From positions 310,001 to 374,000 of the forward strand of contig NZ_QTJX01000003.1 in NCBI RefSeq assembly GCF_003382275.1: a stretch of 64,000 nucleotides of DNA, written 5' to 3'. Shown here in pieces: positions 26,140 to 36,214 of the stretch (position 1 is the stretch's first letter; every line of letters begins with the position of its first letter). The notes below the pieces were generated by a model, which was not told the origin of the DNA, ran no database searches, and saw only the letters and a program-made list of their open reading frames with translations. The position numbers were made by a program, and so were the translations under genes. This DNA comes from Flagellimonas nanhaiensis (GTDB taxonomy: Bacteria > Bacteroidota > Bacteroidia > Flavobacteriales > Flavobacteriaceae).

Positions 26140-26888
26140 GAAAGTGGACCATAGCAATAACGATTCTGTTTTTGATTGCCTGTAACGGTGACAATGTGCC
26201 GGACTGTTTCCAGAATGCGGGAGATTTGATAAAGGACACGGTTGAGGTCCCTTCTTTTTCAAGAATTACGGTTTTTGAAAACATCAATTTGGTGTTGATT
26301 CAGGGAGAAGAACAAAAAGTTGAAGTGGAAACCGGGGAATTCCTTCGGAAAGAGGTTTCTGCAAAAGTAGAGGACAACCGGTTGATTCTTAGAAATGAAA
26401 ATGGATGCAATTTTATTCGGGATTATGGGTTGACCACAATCTACGTAACTTCTCCAAATATCTCTGAGGTACGGAGCAGTACGGGGTTGTTGGTTTCCAG
26501 TGATGGAGTTTTGAACTACCCTGAGCTTGCATTGATTTCAGAGAGTTTTGTCAACCCTGAGACAGAGACTACAGATGGCTCTTTTGATTTGGAAGTAGAT
26601 TCAGGTATTGTACGAATAGTGGTGAACGGAATTGCATTTTTTAAACTGAGGGGCCAAACGGATAACCTAAATATTACCATAGCTGCTGGCGATTCCAGGG
26701 TTGAAGCAGCCGATTTGGTGGCTCAAAATGTTGCCATTGACCATAGAGGCTCCAATGATGTATTTGTGAACCCTCAACAACGGATTAGCGGAGTAGTGCG
26801 AGGTACGGGAGATGTGGTAAGCAACAACCGTCCACCAGAAGTGGAAGTGGAAGAACTTTTTAATGGACGGTTGATCTTTACTGATTGA
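26136..26888 (+). CDS. GIN-domain (DUF2807) lipoprotein
   Basis: A 250-residue lipoprotein (lipobox LFLIAC, Cys16) with the DUF2807 beta-helix pattern: SRITVFENINLVLIQGEEQKVEVETG, repeated short strands such as EVRSSTGLLVS, and a NDVFVNPQQRISGVVRGTGDV closing block. This is the auto-transporter adhesin-like head GIN domain, common in Bacteroidota and of unknown role at the cell surface. It overlaps the upstream gene by ATGA. Confidence 0.85.
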   Translation: MRKWTIAITILFLIACNGDNVPDCFQNAGDLIKDTVEVPSFSRITVFENINLVLIQGEEQKVEVETGEFLRKEVSAKVEDNRLILRNENGCNFIRDYGLTTIYVTSPNISEVRSSTGLLVSSDGVLNYPELALISESFVNPETETTDGSFDLEVDSGIVRIVVNGIAFFKLRGQTDNLNITIAAGDSRVEAADLVAQNVAIDHRGSNDVFVNPQQRISGVVRGTGDVVSNNRPPEVEVEELFNGRLIFTD

Positions 26889-26889
26889 A

Positions 26890-27753
26890 CTATTTTATCG
26901 GAATATAGATTTCAGTCTTTAGTTTGCTTTCCTCGGTTTTTTCAGCATTGTTCAAATATCTTTCCCTTACAGACTCATCACGAAGTTCTTCACCGCTTTC
27001 CAATAGCCAATTGTTAAAGATATGGTCGTATACCTGACTAAGATTCTTATAGCTACCCTGATAAAGGAAAACGGCAAATTTCCCGCCTTTCAACATTTTG
27101 GTGCCCACTTTACCGTTGGGTTTAGCGTCTTTATGGATTACTAGACAGGCATCATATCGCAAGTTGGCTTCGTCCGTTACATGTGGGTCGTCAAAAGGTT
27201 GCCCAAAATGTTGGATTCCAGCTGTAAAAAGCTTTTGGCTTTTGACCTCGTTCCATAAGGTTTCCCAGGCACCGGGGTAGTCCATTTTATTATAGGGGCC
27301 TTTCATGGAGACGTAGATACAGAATTGTTCTTCCAGTGTGATGAGTTTTGGTTTCTTGATGTTCAAACTTGTAATTTCCATAGTTTGCAAAGGTTTTATG
27401 TTAAACGTTTTTGTTTTTCTGTAATCAGAAGGGGTAATCCCAAAATGTTGTTTAAAGGCTTTGGTCAGAGATGAAGGTGTTTCATAGCCGACACTATACG
27501 CAATCTCCTCAATGGGCAACTCGCTATAGCGAATCATTTTAGCGGCAGTCTCTAAACGTGTTCTGGTAATGTAGGCACCAATGGGCTCTCCCAACAATGC
27601 TTTTATTATCCGATGGAAATGAAAAGGGGAGAAATGGGAAAGCTCCGCCAGGGTCTTTATCTCTATTTTCTCATCAAGATGATTGTGTACATATTCAATT
27701 ACCCGATTGAGTTTTTGGTAATAAAGTGTCTTGTTGTGTTCTGATTGATTCAT
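26890..27753 (-). CDS. AraC family regulator with GyrI-like effector domain
   Basis: A 287-residue protein with an N-terminal AraC DNA-binding region (about 10-110; LAELSHFSPFHFHRIIKALLGE and IEEIAYSVGYETPSSLTKAFKQHFGITPSDYRK) and a C-terminal GyrI-like small-molecule-binding domain (about 125-287; ISMKGPYNKMDYPGAWETLW). This is the Rob/SoxS-like layout used to sense lipophilic compounds. It ends one base from the convergent GIN gene. Confidence 0.93.
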   Translation of the reverse strand: MNQSEHNKTLYYQKLNRVIEYVHNHLDEKIEIKTLAELSHFSPFHFHRIIKALLGEPIGAYITRTRLETAAKMIRYSELPIEEIAYSVGYETPSSLTKAFKQHFGITPSDYRKTKTFNIKPLQTMEITSLNIKKPKLITLEEQFCIYVSMKGPYNKMDYPGAWETLWNEVKSQKLFTAGIQHFGQPFDDPHVTDEANLRYDACLVIHKDAKPNGKVGTKMLKGGKFAVFLYQGSYKNLSQVYDHIFNNWLLESGEELRDESVRERYLNNAEKTEESKLKTEIYIPIK

Positions 27754-27771
27754 TTTGGATGTTGTTGTCTA

Positions 27772-27779
27772 CAAAATTA
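27772..27779 (-). promoter_or_regulatory. minus-7 element of the AraC/GyrI gene
   Basis: On the minus strand this reads TAATTTTG, a full TAnnTTTG match, 18 bp before the start codon. Confidence 0.5.
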
Positions 27780-27868
27780 GGGGCAAACCTTCATGAAGGC
27801 TTGTCCGTTCTTGCTAATCTTCAGTTAAGCTATGCGGTTTTTCATAGAAACAGAATATTTCATGGCTT

Positions 27869-28993
27869 ATGTTCCATTTCTCTTTACTTTCGAAAAGTAA
27901 AATCATAAGAATCGATTCCTTGTTCTCCTTTTTTAAGAATATATTTTCGCCAAAAGAAAAAATAAGCCGCCTAGAACAGTTGGAAGGAATGGCAAAAGCT
28001 GATGAGCTTTTCCAGGACTTGATTTTCACAAAGCAAATTCCTGGTTTGGCAGTCACGATCTATAGGAAAAACGAAAAAATATTCCAGAAAGGGTACGGAT
28101 ATGCAGATTTAAAAGAAAAGACCAGTGTAGACCCTAAAAAGACCGTATTTAGGACCGCAAGTATCTCCAAATGCATAACCGGATTGGCATTGGGCAAGAT
28201 GCTGGAAGCTGGAATTTTGGATTTAGAGGACTCCTTTTACAGCCATGTTCCCTATTTCCCTCAAAAAGAACACGATTTCACTTTAAAACAATTAGCGGGA
28301 CATACGGCAGGTATTCGGGGATATCGGGGTAAGGAATTTGCGCTCAACAAACCCTATTCCATAAAGGAAAGTTTGACAGTATTTCAGGACGACCCCTTGG
28401 TTTTTGAACCAGGAAAGGGCTATCTGTACAATAGTTTCGATTTTGTCCTGCTTTCCTTGGCCATGCAAGAAGCCAGTGGAATACCCTTTGAAGAATACGT
28501 CAACAACAAGGTGCTTAAACCTTTGGGAATGAATCATACTATTGCCCCTCAAAATGTAGGTGAATCGCCATTAGCTTACAATATGGCCCAATTTTACACC
28601 ATAAGGGCCAAATCATTTAGCAAAGCGGTTGAGGTCAACAATACCTATAAGTTGTCAGGAGGAGGTTTTTTGTCTACCAGCGAAGACATTGCAAGAATGG
28701 GAAATGCCATCTTGGAAGGAAAACTCCTTAAAAAGGAAACTTATGATCAATTGCTATCCTCCCAAGAAGTCAATGGAACCTTGACATATTATGGAATGGG
28801 ATTTCAAGTGAGTATAGACAATGAGGGAAGATCTTTTATTGGGCACGTAGGCAATAGCGTGGGGGCATACACCAACTTTTTTGTATATCCAAAGGAAGAG
28901 CTTTCCATAGCGATATTGATCAATTGCTCCAACCCAAAAGTGCAGAATGAACTTGATTCAGTGATTCAACAACTATGGGCTGATTCAACTTAA
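27869..28993 (+). CDS. serine beta-lactamase-like hydrolase
   Basis: A class C beta-lactamase/esterase fold protein, 374 residues from this start. The catalytic SxxK is Ser98-Lys101 (ASISKCITG). The usual YxN site reads YNS in KGYLYNSFDF. GHVGNSVGAYTNF near the C-terminus fills the KTG/HxG position. Substrate is unknown; the family includes peptidases and esterases as well as beta-lactamases. The start is uncertain: TACTTTCG at 27885-27892 looks like a minus-7 element inside the frame, so translation may begin at TTG 27920 or ATG 27989, which still leaves the whole catalytic domain. No signal peptide is clear. Confidence 0.85.
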   Translation: MFHFSLLSKSKIIRIDSLFSFFKNIFSPKEKISRLEQLEGMAKADELFQDLIFTKQIPGLAVTIYRKNEKIFQKGYGYADLKEKTSVDPKKTVFRTASISKCITGLALGKMLEAGILDLEDSFYSHVPYFPQKEHDFTLKQLAGHTAGIRGYRGKEFALNKPYSIKESLTVFQDDPLVFEPGKGYLYNSFDFVLLSLAMQEASGIPFEEYVNNKVLKPLGMNHTIAPQNVGESPLAYNMAQFYTIRAKSFSKAVEVNNTYKLSGGGFLSTSEDIARMGNAILEGKLLKKETYDQLLSSQEVNGTLTYYGMGFQVSIDNEGRSFIGHVGNSVGAYTNFFVYPKEELSIAILINCSNPKVQNELDSVIQQLWADST

Positions 28994-29002
28994 ATTTGCA
29001 AT

Positions 29003-29401
29003 ATGTCAAAAGGTGATATTTATACCCGGGAAGATGTAAAAATCTTGGTTACCAAGTTTTATGAGAAGGTAAGACAGGACGATGAAATAGGACATTTTTT
29101 TAATGATAACATTCAGGATTGGCCAGAGCATATTGAAAAATTGACCGATTTTTGGGAGACCAACCTGTTTTTCGTCCAGAAATACAAAGACAATCCATTA
29201 TTGGTGCACGCTCAACTGGATGAAAAGGTGAATCGAACCATTGAAAATTATCACTTTGGGATTTGGCTAAGACACTGGTTTGATACCATAGATAGAAATT
29301 TTGTTGGCGCAAATGCGGAGAAGGCCAAGCAAAGGGCCAGAAACATAAGCGTACGAATGTTCATGGCCATTTTTGATTATAGAAAATTAAAATCTTCTTA
29401 A
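29003..29401 (+). CDS. group III truncated hemoglobin
   Basis: A 132-residue globin. FYEKVRQDDEIGHFFN and WPEHIEKLTDFWETNLF make the N-terminal half. His84 in YHFGIWLRHWFDTID is the probable proximal haem ligand. Group III globins bind O2 or NO; the exact role is unknown. It starts 10 bp after the hydrolase gene and overlaps the convergent decarboxylase gene by 4 bp. Confidence 0.92.
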   Translation: MSKGDIYTREDVKILVTKFYEKVRQDDEIGHFFNDNIQDWPEHIEKLTDFWETNLFFVQKYKDNPLLVHAQLDEKVNRTIENYHFGIWLRHWFDTIDRNFVGANAEKAKQRARNISVRMFMAIFDYRKLKSS

Positions 29402-30843
29402 ACCAAACTTACCAAGCTGTTTTCCGCCGCATATTTTTCGCAAAGCTCCAAAGTTTCCATTATGTCGTTCATAGTGGTTCTTGGATTGATCAAACACATG
29501 CGGAGCACAACATGACCGTGCAACAAAGTGGTAACTAGTAGGGCTTCCCCAGAAGCCATGATGCTATCGGAGATTTTTTGGTTGATTTCATCCAACTGCT
29601 TCTCCGTATATTTTTTTCCGATGGGATTGTACCTAAAGTTGATTACGGCCAAAGTAGCAGGAAAAACAACCTCCCAGTTTTTGCTTTTTCGCAACACACT
29701 TTCTGTTTCTTCTGCAAGGTCAATTCCATAAGAAATAGCTGTTCTGAACTCACGAAGCCCAAATGTTTTGATCGAGGTGTAAAACTTAAGAGCCCTGAAC
29801 CTTCGTGTTAATTGAATACCGTGGTCGTAGAAGTTGATTTCTGAAGTATTTCCTTCAATATCCCTTAAATACTCCGGTTTTTCTGTAAAGGTCTGACTGA
29901 GGTGTTTGTGATTTCGAACTAAAAGACACCCCATTTCATAAGGTTGAAAAAACCACTTGTGGGGATCAACAGTAAGAGAGTCGGCCTTTTCAATACCTTT
30001 CATAAGCTGCTTCCCCTTTGGGGAAAGTATGGCCGCTGCGCCGTAAGCTCCATCAATATGAAACCAGATGTCCTCATCCTTGCAAATTTGGGCCAGTTCT
30101 GAAAGTGGGTCCACTGTGCCTGTGTTGGTAGTTCCCGAAGTAGCAATCAAGCAAAAAGGAACATAACCTTCCAATCTATCCTTGGCGATGCAATTTTTGA
30201 GTTTGTTTATGGAAAATTTGAACTCACTGTCCGTAGGTATGATCCTAACCTGCTCCTTTGTAAACCCCAACACCCGTATAGCTTTAATGTTGGACGAATG
30301 GGCCTGGTCGGACAGATAGATAATGGCCTTGGAAAAATCCTGACCACATTTAATCCTTCTGGCTGTGGTCAGCGCGGTAAGATTGGCCATGGACCCTCCA
30401 CTGGTAAAGATGCCTCCACCTTTCTTTGCGGGAAATCCAAATATTTTGAGCAGCCATTGAATGGTAATAATTTCTAATTCTGCTGCCGCAGGCGAAGCCG
30501 CCCATCCTCCTGAGAAAATATTGTAACCCGTTGCCAGAGAATCAGCCATTGCACTCACAAAATTGCTCGGGCCAGGAACAAATGCAAAGGTTTTTGGGTG
30601 AGTGAGGTTGGCACTTTTGGTCATTACATTGTCAAGAATAAAATCTAGGACCTCCAAAGGTTCTGAACCCTTTTCAGGAGCTTCCTCTAGAAATAAAGAG
30701 TCCATTTCTTCACGGGAGCCATGTGTTACGGGCAGTTCCTCATATTGTTTTATATGATGTTCAACAATGGCATCTACAATTTTATGGCCATAGGCTAACA
30801 TTTCATCTTTTGATAGCTCTAAGGTTGCATTGTTCTTTTTCAT
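29398..30843 (-). CDS. group II PLP-dependent amino acid decarboxylase
   Basis: A 481-residue member of the aromatic amino acid / glutamate decarboxylase family. The PLP lysine is Lys296 in LTVDPHKWFFQPYEMGC; GIFTSGGSMANLTAL and WFHIDGAYGAAA bind the cofactor. It decarboxylates an amino acid (tyrosine, DOPA, tryptophan or similar); the substrate cannot be fixed from motifs. The start at 30843 is preceded by a good minus-7 element. Confidence 0.92.
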   Translation of the reverse strand: MKKNNATLELSKDEMLAYGHKIVDAIVEHHIKQYEELPVTHGSREEMDSLFLEEAPEKGSEPLEVLDFILDNVMTKSANLTHPKTFAFVPGPSNFVSAMADSLATGYNIFSGGWAASPAAAELEIITIQWLLKIFGFPAKKGGGIFTSGGSMANLTALTTARRIKCGQDFSKAIIYLSDQAHSSNIKAIRVLGFTKEQVRIIPTDSEFKFSINKLKNCIAKDRLEGYVPFCLIATSGTTNTGTVDPLSELAQICKDEDIWFHIDGAYGAAAILSPKGKQLMKGIEKADSLTVDPHKWFFQPYEMGCLLVRNHKHLSQTFTEKPEYLRDIEGNTSEINFYDHGIQLTRRFRALKFYTSIKTFGLREFRTAISYGIDLAEETESVLRKSKNWEVVFPATLAVINFRYNPIGKKYTEKQLDEINQKISDSIMASGEALLVTTLLHGHVVLRMCLINPRTTMNDIMETLELCEKYAAENSLVSLV

Positions 30844-30866
30844 GGAATCTAGTTATTACTAAACGG

Positions 30867-30874
30867 CAAAGGTA
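30867..30874 (-). promoter_or_regulatory. minus-7 element of the decarboxylase gene
   Basis: On the minus strand it reads TACCTTTG, an exact TAnnTTTG match, 23 bp before the start codon. Confidence 0.55.
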
Positions 30875-31001
30875 CCTATTTGTAGCTTCTCATTATATGA
30901 TGTTTGACATGGTGGACATAATAATTCAATTTGGGAATAGAATGACAGAGAAAATAGTTTCAAACCACAAAATCCTTAAATTTATTCCATAAGTCAAATC
31001 G

Positions 31002-31985
31002 ATGAAAAGACTGCTTTTCTTTTTACTGTCAATGTTGGCAATAGTTCAAGTTTTTGGACAAACCGCTATTTCCGGTTACGTAAATTTTGCAGAACCGGAA
31101 GAGTGGGAGGGGAAAATCCATCTAAAGAAATTGTCAGTTGAGGATTTGACGAATGAAGGGAAAGGAAAGCCTGTGGCTATCGCTTTAATAGGTACCGATG
31201 GTTCATTTTCCTTTCATAAGAAGTATATATCTGAATCCAATAGCATCTATCGTCTTTCAGTAAAAAAAATAAGAAAAGCACTAAATGACTCTGTCAAAAA
31301 AGAGGTGGATTTTATCCTATCGCAAAAGGACCATATTGAGTTTAAAAAAGGAGAACAAGTATTTGCCGGTTTTGTGACCACCAATGAAGCTCAACAAGAG
31401 TGGGGCAAGTTCAAAAAGTTTGAGGCCAACCTCTTGGGCCAATATGTGAAAGATGAAGAGAGGATGTCTCCGCATAAAGGCTATATAAAAGATTCCCTGC
31501 AAATCTTAATGGTAAAACTTATTGGGGTAAAACAACTCGAAAACAAATCCTTGCTGGAGAATGATATAGCAGAAAATAAGTCGTACTACTTAGACCTTCT
31601 TCAGGAGCTTAAGTCCAGTGACTTGGACCCTTCACTCTACTTCTTCTTGGAAAAAAGGTTGGCCTATCTTGTAAATCATGATTTGGAAACTCAGCTACAG
31701 GAAAGCAAATGGATCAATTATGTATTGCTTGGGGTGCTTTTGCTATTAGGTACTTTATTGGTTTTTAGGGAACGGAGCAGGTCCAAATTGACTGTTTCAA
31801 CATTGAGCAAGCAAGAAAAAACGGTCACCGAGCTTATTCTTGAGGGAAAGAGCAACAAAGAAATTGCAAACGAACTTTTTATCAGTGTGAGTACGGTAAA
31901 GACCCACATTACCAATATCTACAGCAAGCTAAACGTGGGCAATAGGCAAGAACTTTTACAAAAAACTAGGGGTACTAGTACCTAA
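31002..31985 (+). CDS. membrane-anchored LuxR-type regulator
   Basis: A 327-residue protein with a signal peptide or first membrane anchor (1-20), a predicted periplasmic domain (about 21-235), a transmembrane segment (WINYVLLGVLLLLGTLLVF, about 237-255) and a cytoplasmic LuxR HTH (about 265-325; LSKQEKTVTELILEGKSNKE, then STVKTHITNIYSKL). The layout suggests one-component signalling from envelope to DNA without a kinase. The signal and target are unknown. Confidence 0.85.
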   Translation: MKRLLFFLLSMLAIVQVFGQTAISGYVNFAEPEEWEGKIHLKKLSVEDLTNEGKGKPVAIALIGTDGSFSFHKKYISESNSIYRLSVKKIRKALNDSVKKEVDFILSQKDHIEFKKGEQVFAGFVTTNEAQQEWGKFKKFEANLLGQYVKDEERMSPHKGYIKDSLQILMVKLIGVKQLENKSLLENDIAENKSYYLDLLQELKSSDLDPSLYFFLEKRLAYLVNHDLETQLQESKWINYVLLGVLLLLGTLLVFRERSRSKLTVSTLSKQEKTVTELILEGKSNKEIANELFISVSTVKTHITNIYSKLNVGNRQELLQKTRGTST

Positions 31986-32041
31986 TTGGCACCCTTGATT
32001 TTTCCATAAACAGGGATTCTCCGTTTACTTGCGGTCAAAAC

Positions 32042-35000
32042 TTGATTTTGCAAACTTGGATTGGAAAACACTTTTTCCCATTTAGTGAACGATTCCAAAA
32101 TTGGAACACTCTTTTAGGGTGGGCCGCTTTTCTAAACGCTCTAATTACCTACTCACTCACTGTGGAACCCACTGTGAGCTTTTGGGATTGCGGTGAGTAT
32201 ATTGCCACATCTGCTAAACTTGAGGTGGCACATCCGCCAGGCGCACCATTTTTTCAGATGGTTGGTGCTTTTTTTGGCTTGTTTGCCATGGATAATACCC
32301 AAATAGCACTTATGGTAAACTATGTTTCTTGTATTGCCAGTGCCTTTACCATTTTGCTGTTGTTTTGGACCATTACACATTTATTGCGCAGGTTGATTCC
32401 CGAAAAGAGAAACAACAAACAAGCAATGCAAATATTGGGGGCAGGATTGATTGGGGCACTGACCTATACCTATTCTGACAGTTTTTGGTTCAACGCAGTG
32501 GAGACTGAAGTTTATTCCATGGCGAGTCTTGTTATGGCACTCCTGATATGGCTCGGTCTAAAATGGACCGATGATTTAGAAAATCCTCGGGGCAACAAAT
32601 GGTTACTGTTGATTGCATTTGTGGTAGGACTAACCTTTGGGATACAGTTTATGGGTTTTTTGGCAATACCTTCCATTGTGTTGCTTTATTGTTTCCAGCG
32701 ATACAAAAAGATTGATTTCAAGAAGTTTCTTTTATTCAATGCTATAGCGGTTCTATTGCTAATGTTGGTATTTAAGTTTTCGTTGACCTATGTTTTGAAG
32801 TTTTTTGGATGGGGAGAGCTGTTTTTTGTGAACCAATTGGGATTACCATTCAATTCAGGATCTATTATTGTGGGAGTGCTCATTGTTTTACTTTTCTACA
32901 TTTTGATTGGCTATTCCAGGAAAAAAGGCCTGGTTCATTTCCATACGGCTGCACTGTGTTTGTTGTTCCTTTGTTTAGGATTCACCACCTGGTTTGTACT
33001 TCCCTTAAGGGCTTCTGTGAATGTTGGCATCAATGAAAACGACCCGTCGGATGCCCGGAAACTTCTGGCATATTACAATCGCGAGCAATATCCAAGTACA
33101 GATAGTCCAATTTATGGTTCATACTATTCGGATAGGTTTGCCAAAATTGAAGGATACAAAGATGACAATCCCAAGTATGAAAAAGATAAAAAATTAGGTA
33201 AATACAAGATTGTCAATCCATACAAAAAAGCTATTCCCGAAACCAGTAGTAAACATGTTGGACTTTTGCCTAGAATGTGGAGCAGTGAGCATGCAGAAAA
33301 CTATATGAGGTATTTTGGGCCACTGAATTTTCATATCAAACCAAAATATCTTTCAGAAGTTGAATTAAGGGAAGGTGTTGGGCAATTCATGCAGAACTAC
33401 AAAACTGGCAAGGTAGATACAGCGCAGTATGTAGAATTTCTAAAGGATTTTGGTGAATATATTGAAGTTGAACCCCCATCTTTCATGGATAATCTCACCT
33501 ATTTGTTCCAATATCAGTTCAACTATATGTATTTCAGGTATTTTATGTGGAATTTCGTTGGGCGCAATAATGACATTCAGGGGAGATATGATGGAAACGG
33601 GGAGTGGCTAAGCGGTATTGACTTTATTGATAGTCTGCACTTAGGAAAGCAAAAGTATCTTCCGGAAGACGAAAAAAACAATAAAGGAAGAAACACCTAT
33701 TTCTTTTTGCCATTAATATTGGGTCTTATTGGAATACTATTCCAATTTTTAAAGGATCCCAAGCATTTTTGGGTGCTCTTTGTCTTTTTCATGTTTACCG
33801 GATTGGCAATACAGTTCTACACCAATCCACCCATATTTCAACCTCGCGAAAGAGATTATTCTCTAGTGGGTTCATTTTATGCATATGCTATTTGGATAGG
33901 TATCGGAGCCTTTGGACTCAACAGATTTGTTCAGAAAAAGATAAGAATCAAGAAAAATTTTTGGCCTGTTCTTTTTTTGGGGCTCTTGAGTGTCCCCTTG
34001 TTGATGGCCTTTCAAAACTGGGATGACCATGATAGGTCCAATAGATATACTGCCCGCGCATCGGCAATGGCCTATCTAGATTCCACCCAACAAGATTCTG
34101 GGGCCATTTTGTTCACTATTGGAGATAACGATAACTTTCCACTCTGGTACCTTCAGGAAATTGAAGAATATCGTACAGATGTCAGGGTTTTGGTTACAGG
34201 ATACTTGGCAACCGATTGGTACATCGACCAGATGAAAAGGAAATCGTATAGCAGTGAACCGGTTCCATCACAATTGACCCACCAACAATATAATTATGGA
34301 ACCCGGGACTACATATATCATCAACCTTTAACAGATAAGCGTTGGGATATCAAGGATTTCATGAATTGGATTGCTAGCGACCATCCCAGCACAAAACGGA
34401 AGCATCTTTTGGAGCAAAATGGGTTGGATACAAGCAAATTTTCACAAAGTGAACTGAATACCGTGTTTTATCCTACCAACAAAATAAGGGTGCCGGTGAA
34501 CAAGGCCAATGTTTTGCAAAGTGGACTGGTAAACCAAAAAGATGAGCATCTTGTAGTAGACTATATCGATATTGACCTTCCCAATGTGCTGTACAAGAAC
34601 AGAATGATGATGTTGGATATTTTGGCAAACAATGATTGGAAACGCCCTATCTATTTTTCAGGGGGCAGTTTTGATGATGCCGAATACCTATGGATGAAGG
34701 ATTATTTGCAATTGGATGGATTGGCCTACAAATTAGTGCCCATTAAAACAGTATATGAAGGGGGAATGGATAAGGGCAGGGTGGATACCGAAACTTCCTT
34801 GGAAATCGTAAGAAAGTGGTTTTGGGGTAACTCCGGGAGCAAAGACATTTACCATGACCCGCAAACCAGAAAACAATTCGGAGTGACTTTCAGACTTTGT
34901 CTGGCCCGGCTGATGGAAGCATTGATTGCCGAGGGAAAAATTGATCAGGCTTGCGAGGTCATTGCGTTGGCCATGGAACACATACCTTTTGAACATTATG

Positions 35001-35296
35001 GATACTACATGTTCGTTGAGCCTTTTTTAGATGGGTATTACAAAGTAGGAGACAAACCTGAAGCCAGACGATTGTTTAAAAAGCTCCAACGTATTTATCA
35101 GGAAAGATTAAGATATTATGGCTCACTTTCTCAAGAAGAACAGTATTCAAAAATTGAAGATATCCTTTCGGATTGCTATGCCTATAAGCGAAACATCCAG
35201 GTTTTGGAAGCCAATCATGACCAGGATTTTTATCAAAAAGAAGTGCAGACATTTGAGACGGATGTCTCAACCTTTGGACATCTTATTATGGAATAA
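32042..35296 (+). CDS. DUF2723 / GT117 family membrane glycosyltransferase-like protein
   Basis: A 1084-residue polytopic protein. The N-terminal half has about 10-12 hydrophobic segments and the DUF2723 signature LTVEPTVSFWDCGEYIATSAKLEVAHPPG, whose acidic residues resemble the catalytic loop of GT-C enzymes. The C-terminal half is soluble, with GDNDNFPLWYLQEIEEYRTDVR. Related proteins are annotated as protein O-mannosyltransferase-like (TMEM260/GT117); in Bacteroidota they may modify secreted proteins. The start is TTG at 32042, because the next in-frame Met lies at about residue 72, inside the conserved block. Confidence 0.85.
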   Translation: MILQTWIGKHFFPFSERFQNWNTLLGWAAFLNALITYSLTVEPTVSFWDCGEYIATSAKLEVAHPPGAPFFQMVGAFFGLFAMDNTQIALMVNYVSCIASAFTILLLFWTITHLLRRLIPEKRNNKQAMQILGAGLIGALTYTYSDSFWFNAVETEVYSMASLVMALLIWLGLKWTDDLENPRGNKWLLLIAFVVGLTFGIQFMGFLAIPSIVLLYCFQRYKKIDFKKFLLFNAIAVLLLMLVFKFSLTYVLKFFGWGELFFVNQLGLPFNSGSIIVGVLIVLLFYILIGYSRKKGLVHFHTAALCLLFLCLGFTTWFVLPLRASVNVGINENDPSDARKLLAYYNREQYPSTDSPIYGSYYSDRFAKIEGYKDDNPKYEKDKKLGKYKIVNPYKKAIPETSSKHVGLLPRMWSSEHAENYMRYFGPLNFHIKPKYLSEVELREGVGQFMQNYKTGKVDTAQYVEFLKDFGEYIEVEPPSFMDNLTYLFQYQFNYMYFRYFMWNFVGRNNDIQGRYDGNGEWLSGIDFIDSLHLGKQKYLPEDEKNNKGRNTYFFLPLILGLIGILFQFLKDPKHFWVLFVFFMFTGLAIQFYTNPPIFQPRERDYSLVGSFYAYAIWIGIGAFGLNRFVQKKIRIKKNFWPVLFLGLLSVPLLMAFQNWDDHDRSNRYTARASAMAYLDSTQQDSGAILFTIGDNDNFPLWYLQEIEEYRTDVRVLVTGYLATDWYIDQMKRKSYSSEPVPSQLTHQQYNYGTRDYIYHQPLTDKRWDIKDFMNWIASDHPSTKRKHLLEQNGLDTSKFSQSELNTVFYPTNKIRVPVNKANVLQSGLVNQKDEHLVVDYIDIDLPNVLYKNRMMMLDILANNDWKRPIYFSGGSFDDAEYLWMKDYLQLDGLAYKLVPIKTVYEGGMDKGRVDTETSLEIVRKWFWGNSGSKDIYHDPQTRKQFGVTFRLCLARLMEALIAEGKIDQACEVIALAMEHIPFEHYGYYMFVEPFLDGYYKVGDKPEARRLFKKLQRIYQERLRYYGSLSQEEQYSKIEDILSDCYAYKRNIQVLEANHDQDFYQKEVQTFETDVSTFGHLIME

Positions 35297-35300
35297 ATAG

Positions 35301-36197
35301 TTAGGATGCAGTAAGCTCTGTGAACAAACTCTCCAAATTTTTGTTCTTTCTGCTCAATTGAAGCGTCTTTAATTCATTGTCATGGGCAAAGTCAAAAACC
35401 GCAGGTCGCATGTCCTTTGAAGTGCTAAAGGCGATTTCGTAGACAAAGCCCCCTATATTCTTCACATGGGATACATGAGGAAGTCGTTTAAGAAGCGCTT
35501 CTTCCACACGATAGTCGAACTCCACTTCAATTATTTGTTCTTCCGCTTCCCGAAGCTCCTCTAGTTTTTTGTCAGCCACAAGTTCACCTTTATTGATGAT
35601 GATTACCCGGTCACAGACGGCTTCCACCTCTTTCATAATATGGGTCGATAAAAGAATGGTTTTTTCCTTGCCTATCTCTCGAATAAGTTTTCTGATTTCA
35701 ATAAGTTGATTGGGGTCCAGACCTGTGGTAGGCTCATCCAAGATCAAGACCTCGGGGTTGTGCAAAAGGGCTGCGGCCAGGCCAACTCTTTGTCGATAGC
35801 CTTTGGATAATTGCCCTATTTTTTTATGAACCTCTGGGGCAAGCCCGGTTTGTTCAATGATTTCTGGAATATTTTGTTTGCCCACTTTGTAAACATCGGC
35901 ATTGAAACCCAAGTATTCTTTAACATACATTTCCAAATACAGCGGATTGTGCTCAGGAAGGTAGCCTATGCTCTTTTGAACCTCTCGCTTGGATTGCAGT
36001 ACATCAAATCCATTGACTGAAGCTTCACCGGCATCAGCTTTATAATAGGAAGTCAGAATGCGCATCATGGTAGATTTACCTGCACCATTTGGCCCTAAAA
36101 AACCAACTATTTCCCCTTTTTCAATTGAAAATGAAATATTGTTCAGGGCTTTTTGTCTTCCAAAAGATTTGGTAATGTTTTTAACTGTAATGGACAT
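35301..36197 (-). CDS. gldA: gliding-motility ABC transporter ATP-binding protein GldA
   Basis: A 298-residue ABC ATPase: Walker A GPNGAGKST near residue 35, signature LSKGYRQRVGLAAALLHNPE, Walker B VLILDEPTTGLDPNQ and the switch LLSTHIMKEVEAVCDR. Its text (YLPEHNPLYLEMYVKEYLGF) is that of GldA, which works with GldF and GldG in flavobacterial gliding; those genes are not here. gldB and gldC lie 24 kb to the right. It converges on the GT117 gene with a 4-bp gap. Confidence 0.9.
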   Translation of the reverse strand: MSITVKNITKSFGRQKALNNISFSIEKGEIVGFLGPNGAGKSTMMRILTSYYKADAGEASVNGFDVLQSKREVQKSIGYLPEHNPLYLEMYVKEYLGFNADVYKVGKQNIPEIIEQTGLAPEVHKKIGQLSKGYRQRVGLAAALLHNPEVLILDEPTTGLDPNQLIEIRKLIREIGKEKTILLSTHIMKEVEAVCDRVIIINKGELVADKKLEELREAEEQIIEVEFDYRVEEALLKRLPHVSHVKNIGGFVYEIAFSTSKDMRPAVFDFAHDNELKTLQLSRKNKNLESLFTELTAS

Positions 36198-36214
36198 GCA
36201 CTTGGATTAAAAAC

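Noticed and set aside
27788..27799. CCTTCATGAAGG palindrome near the AraC gene as an operator
   Set aside because: A perfect 12-bp palindrome, but a single occurrence and no matching second site; too weak to call.
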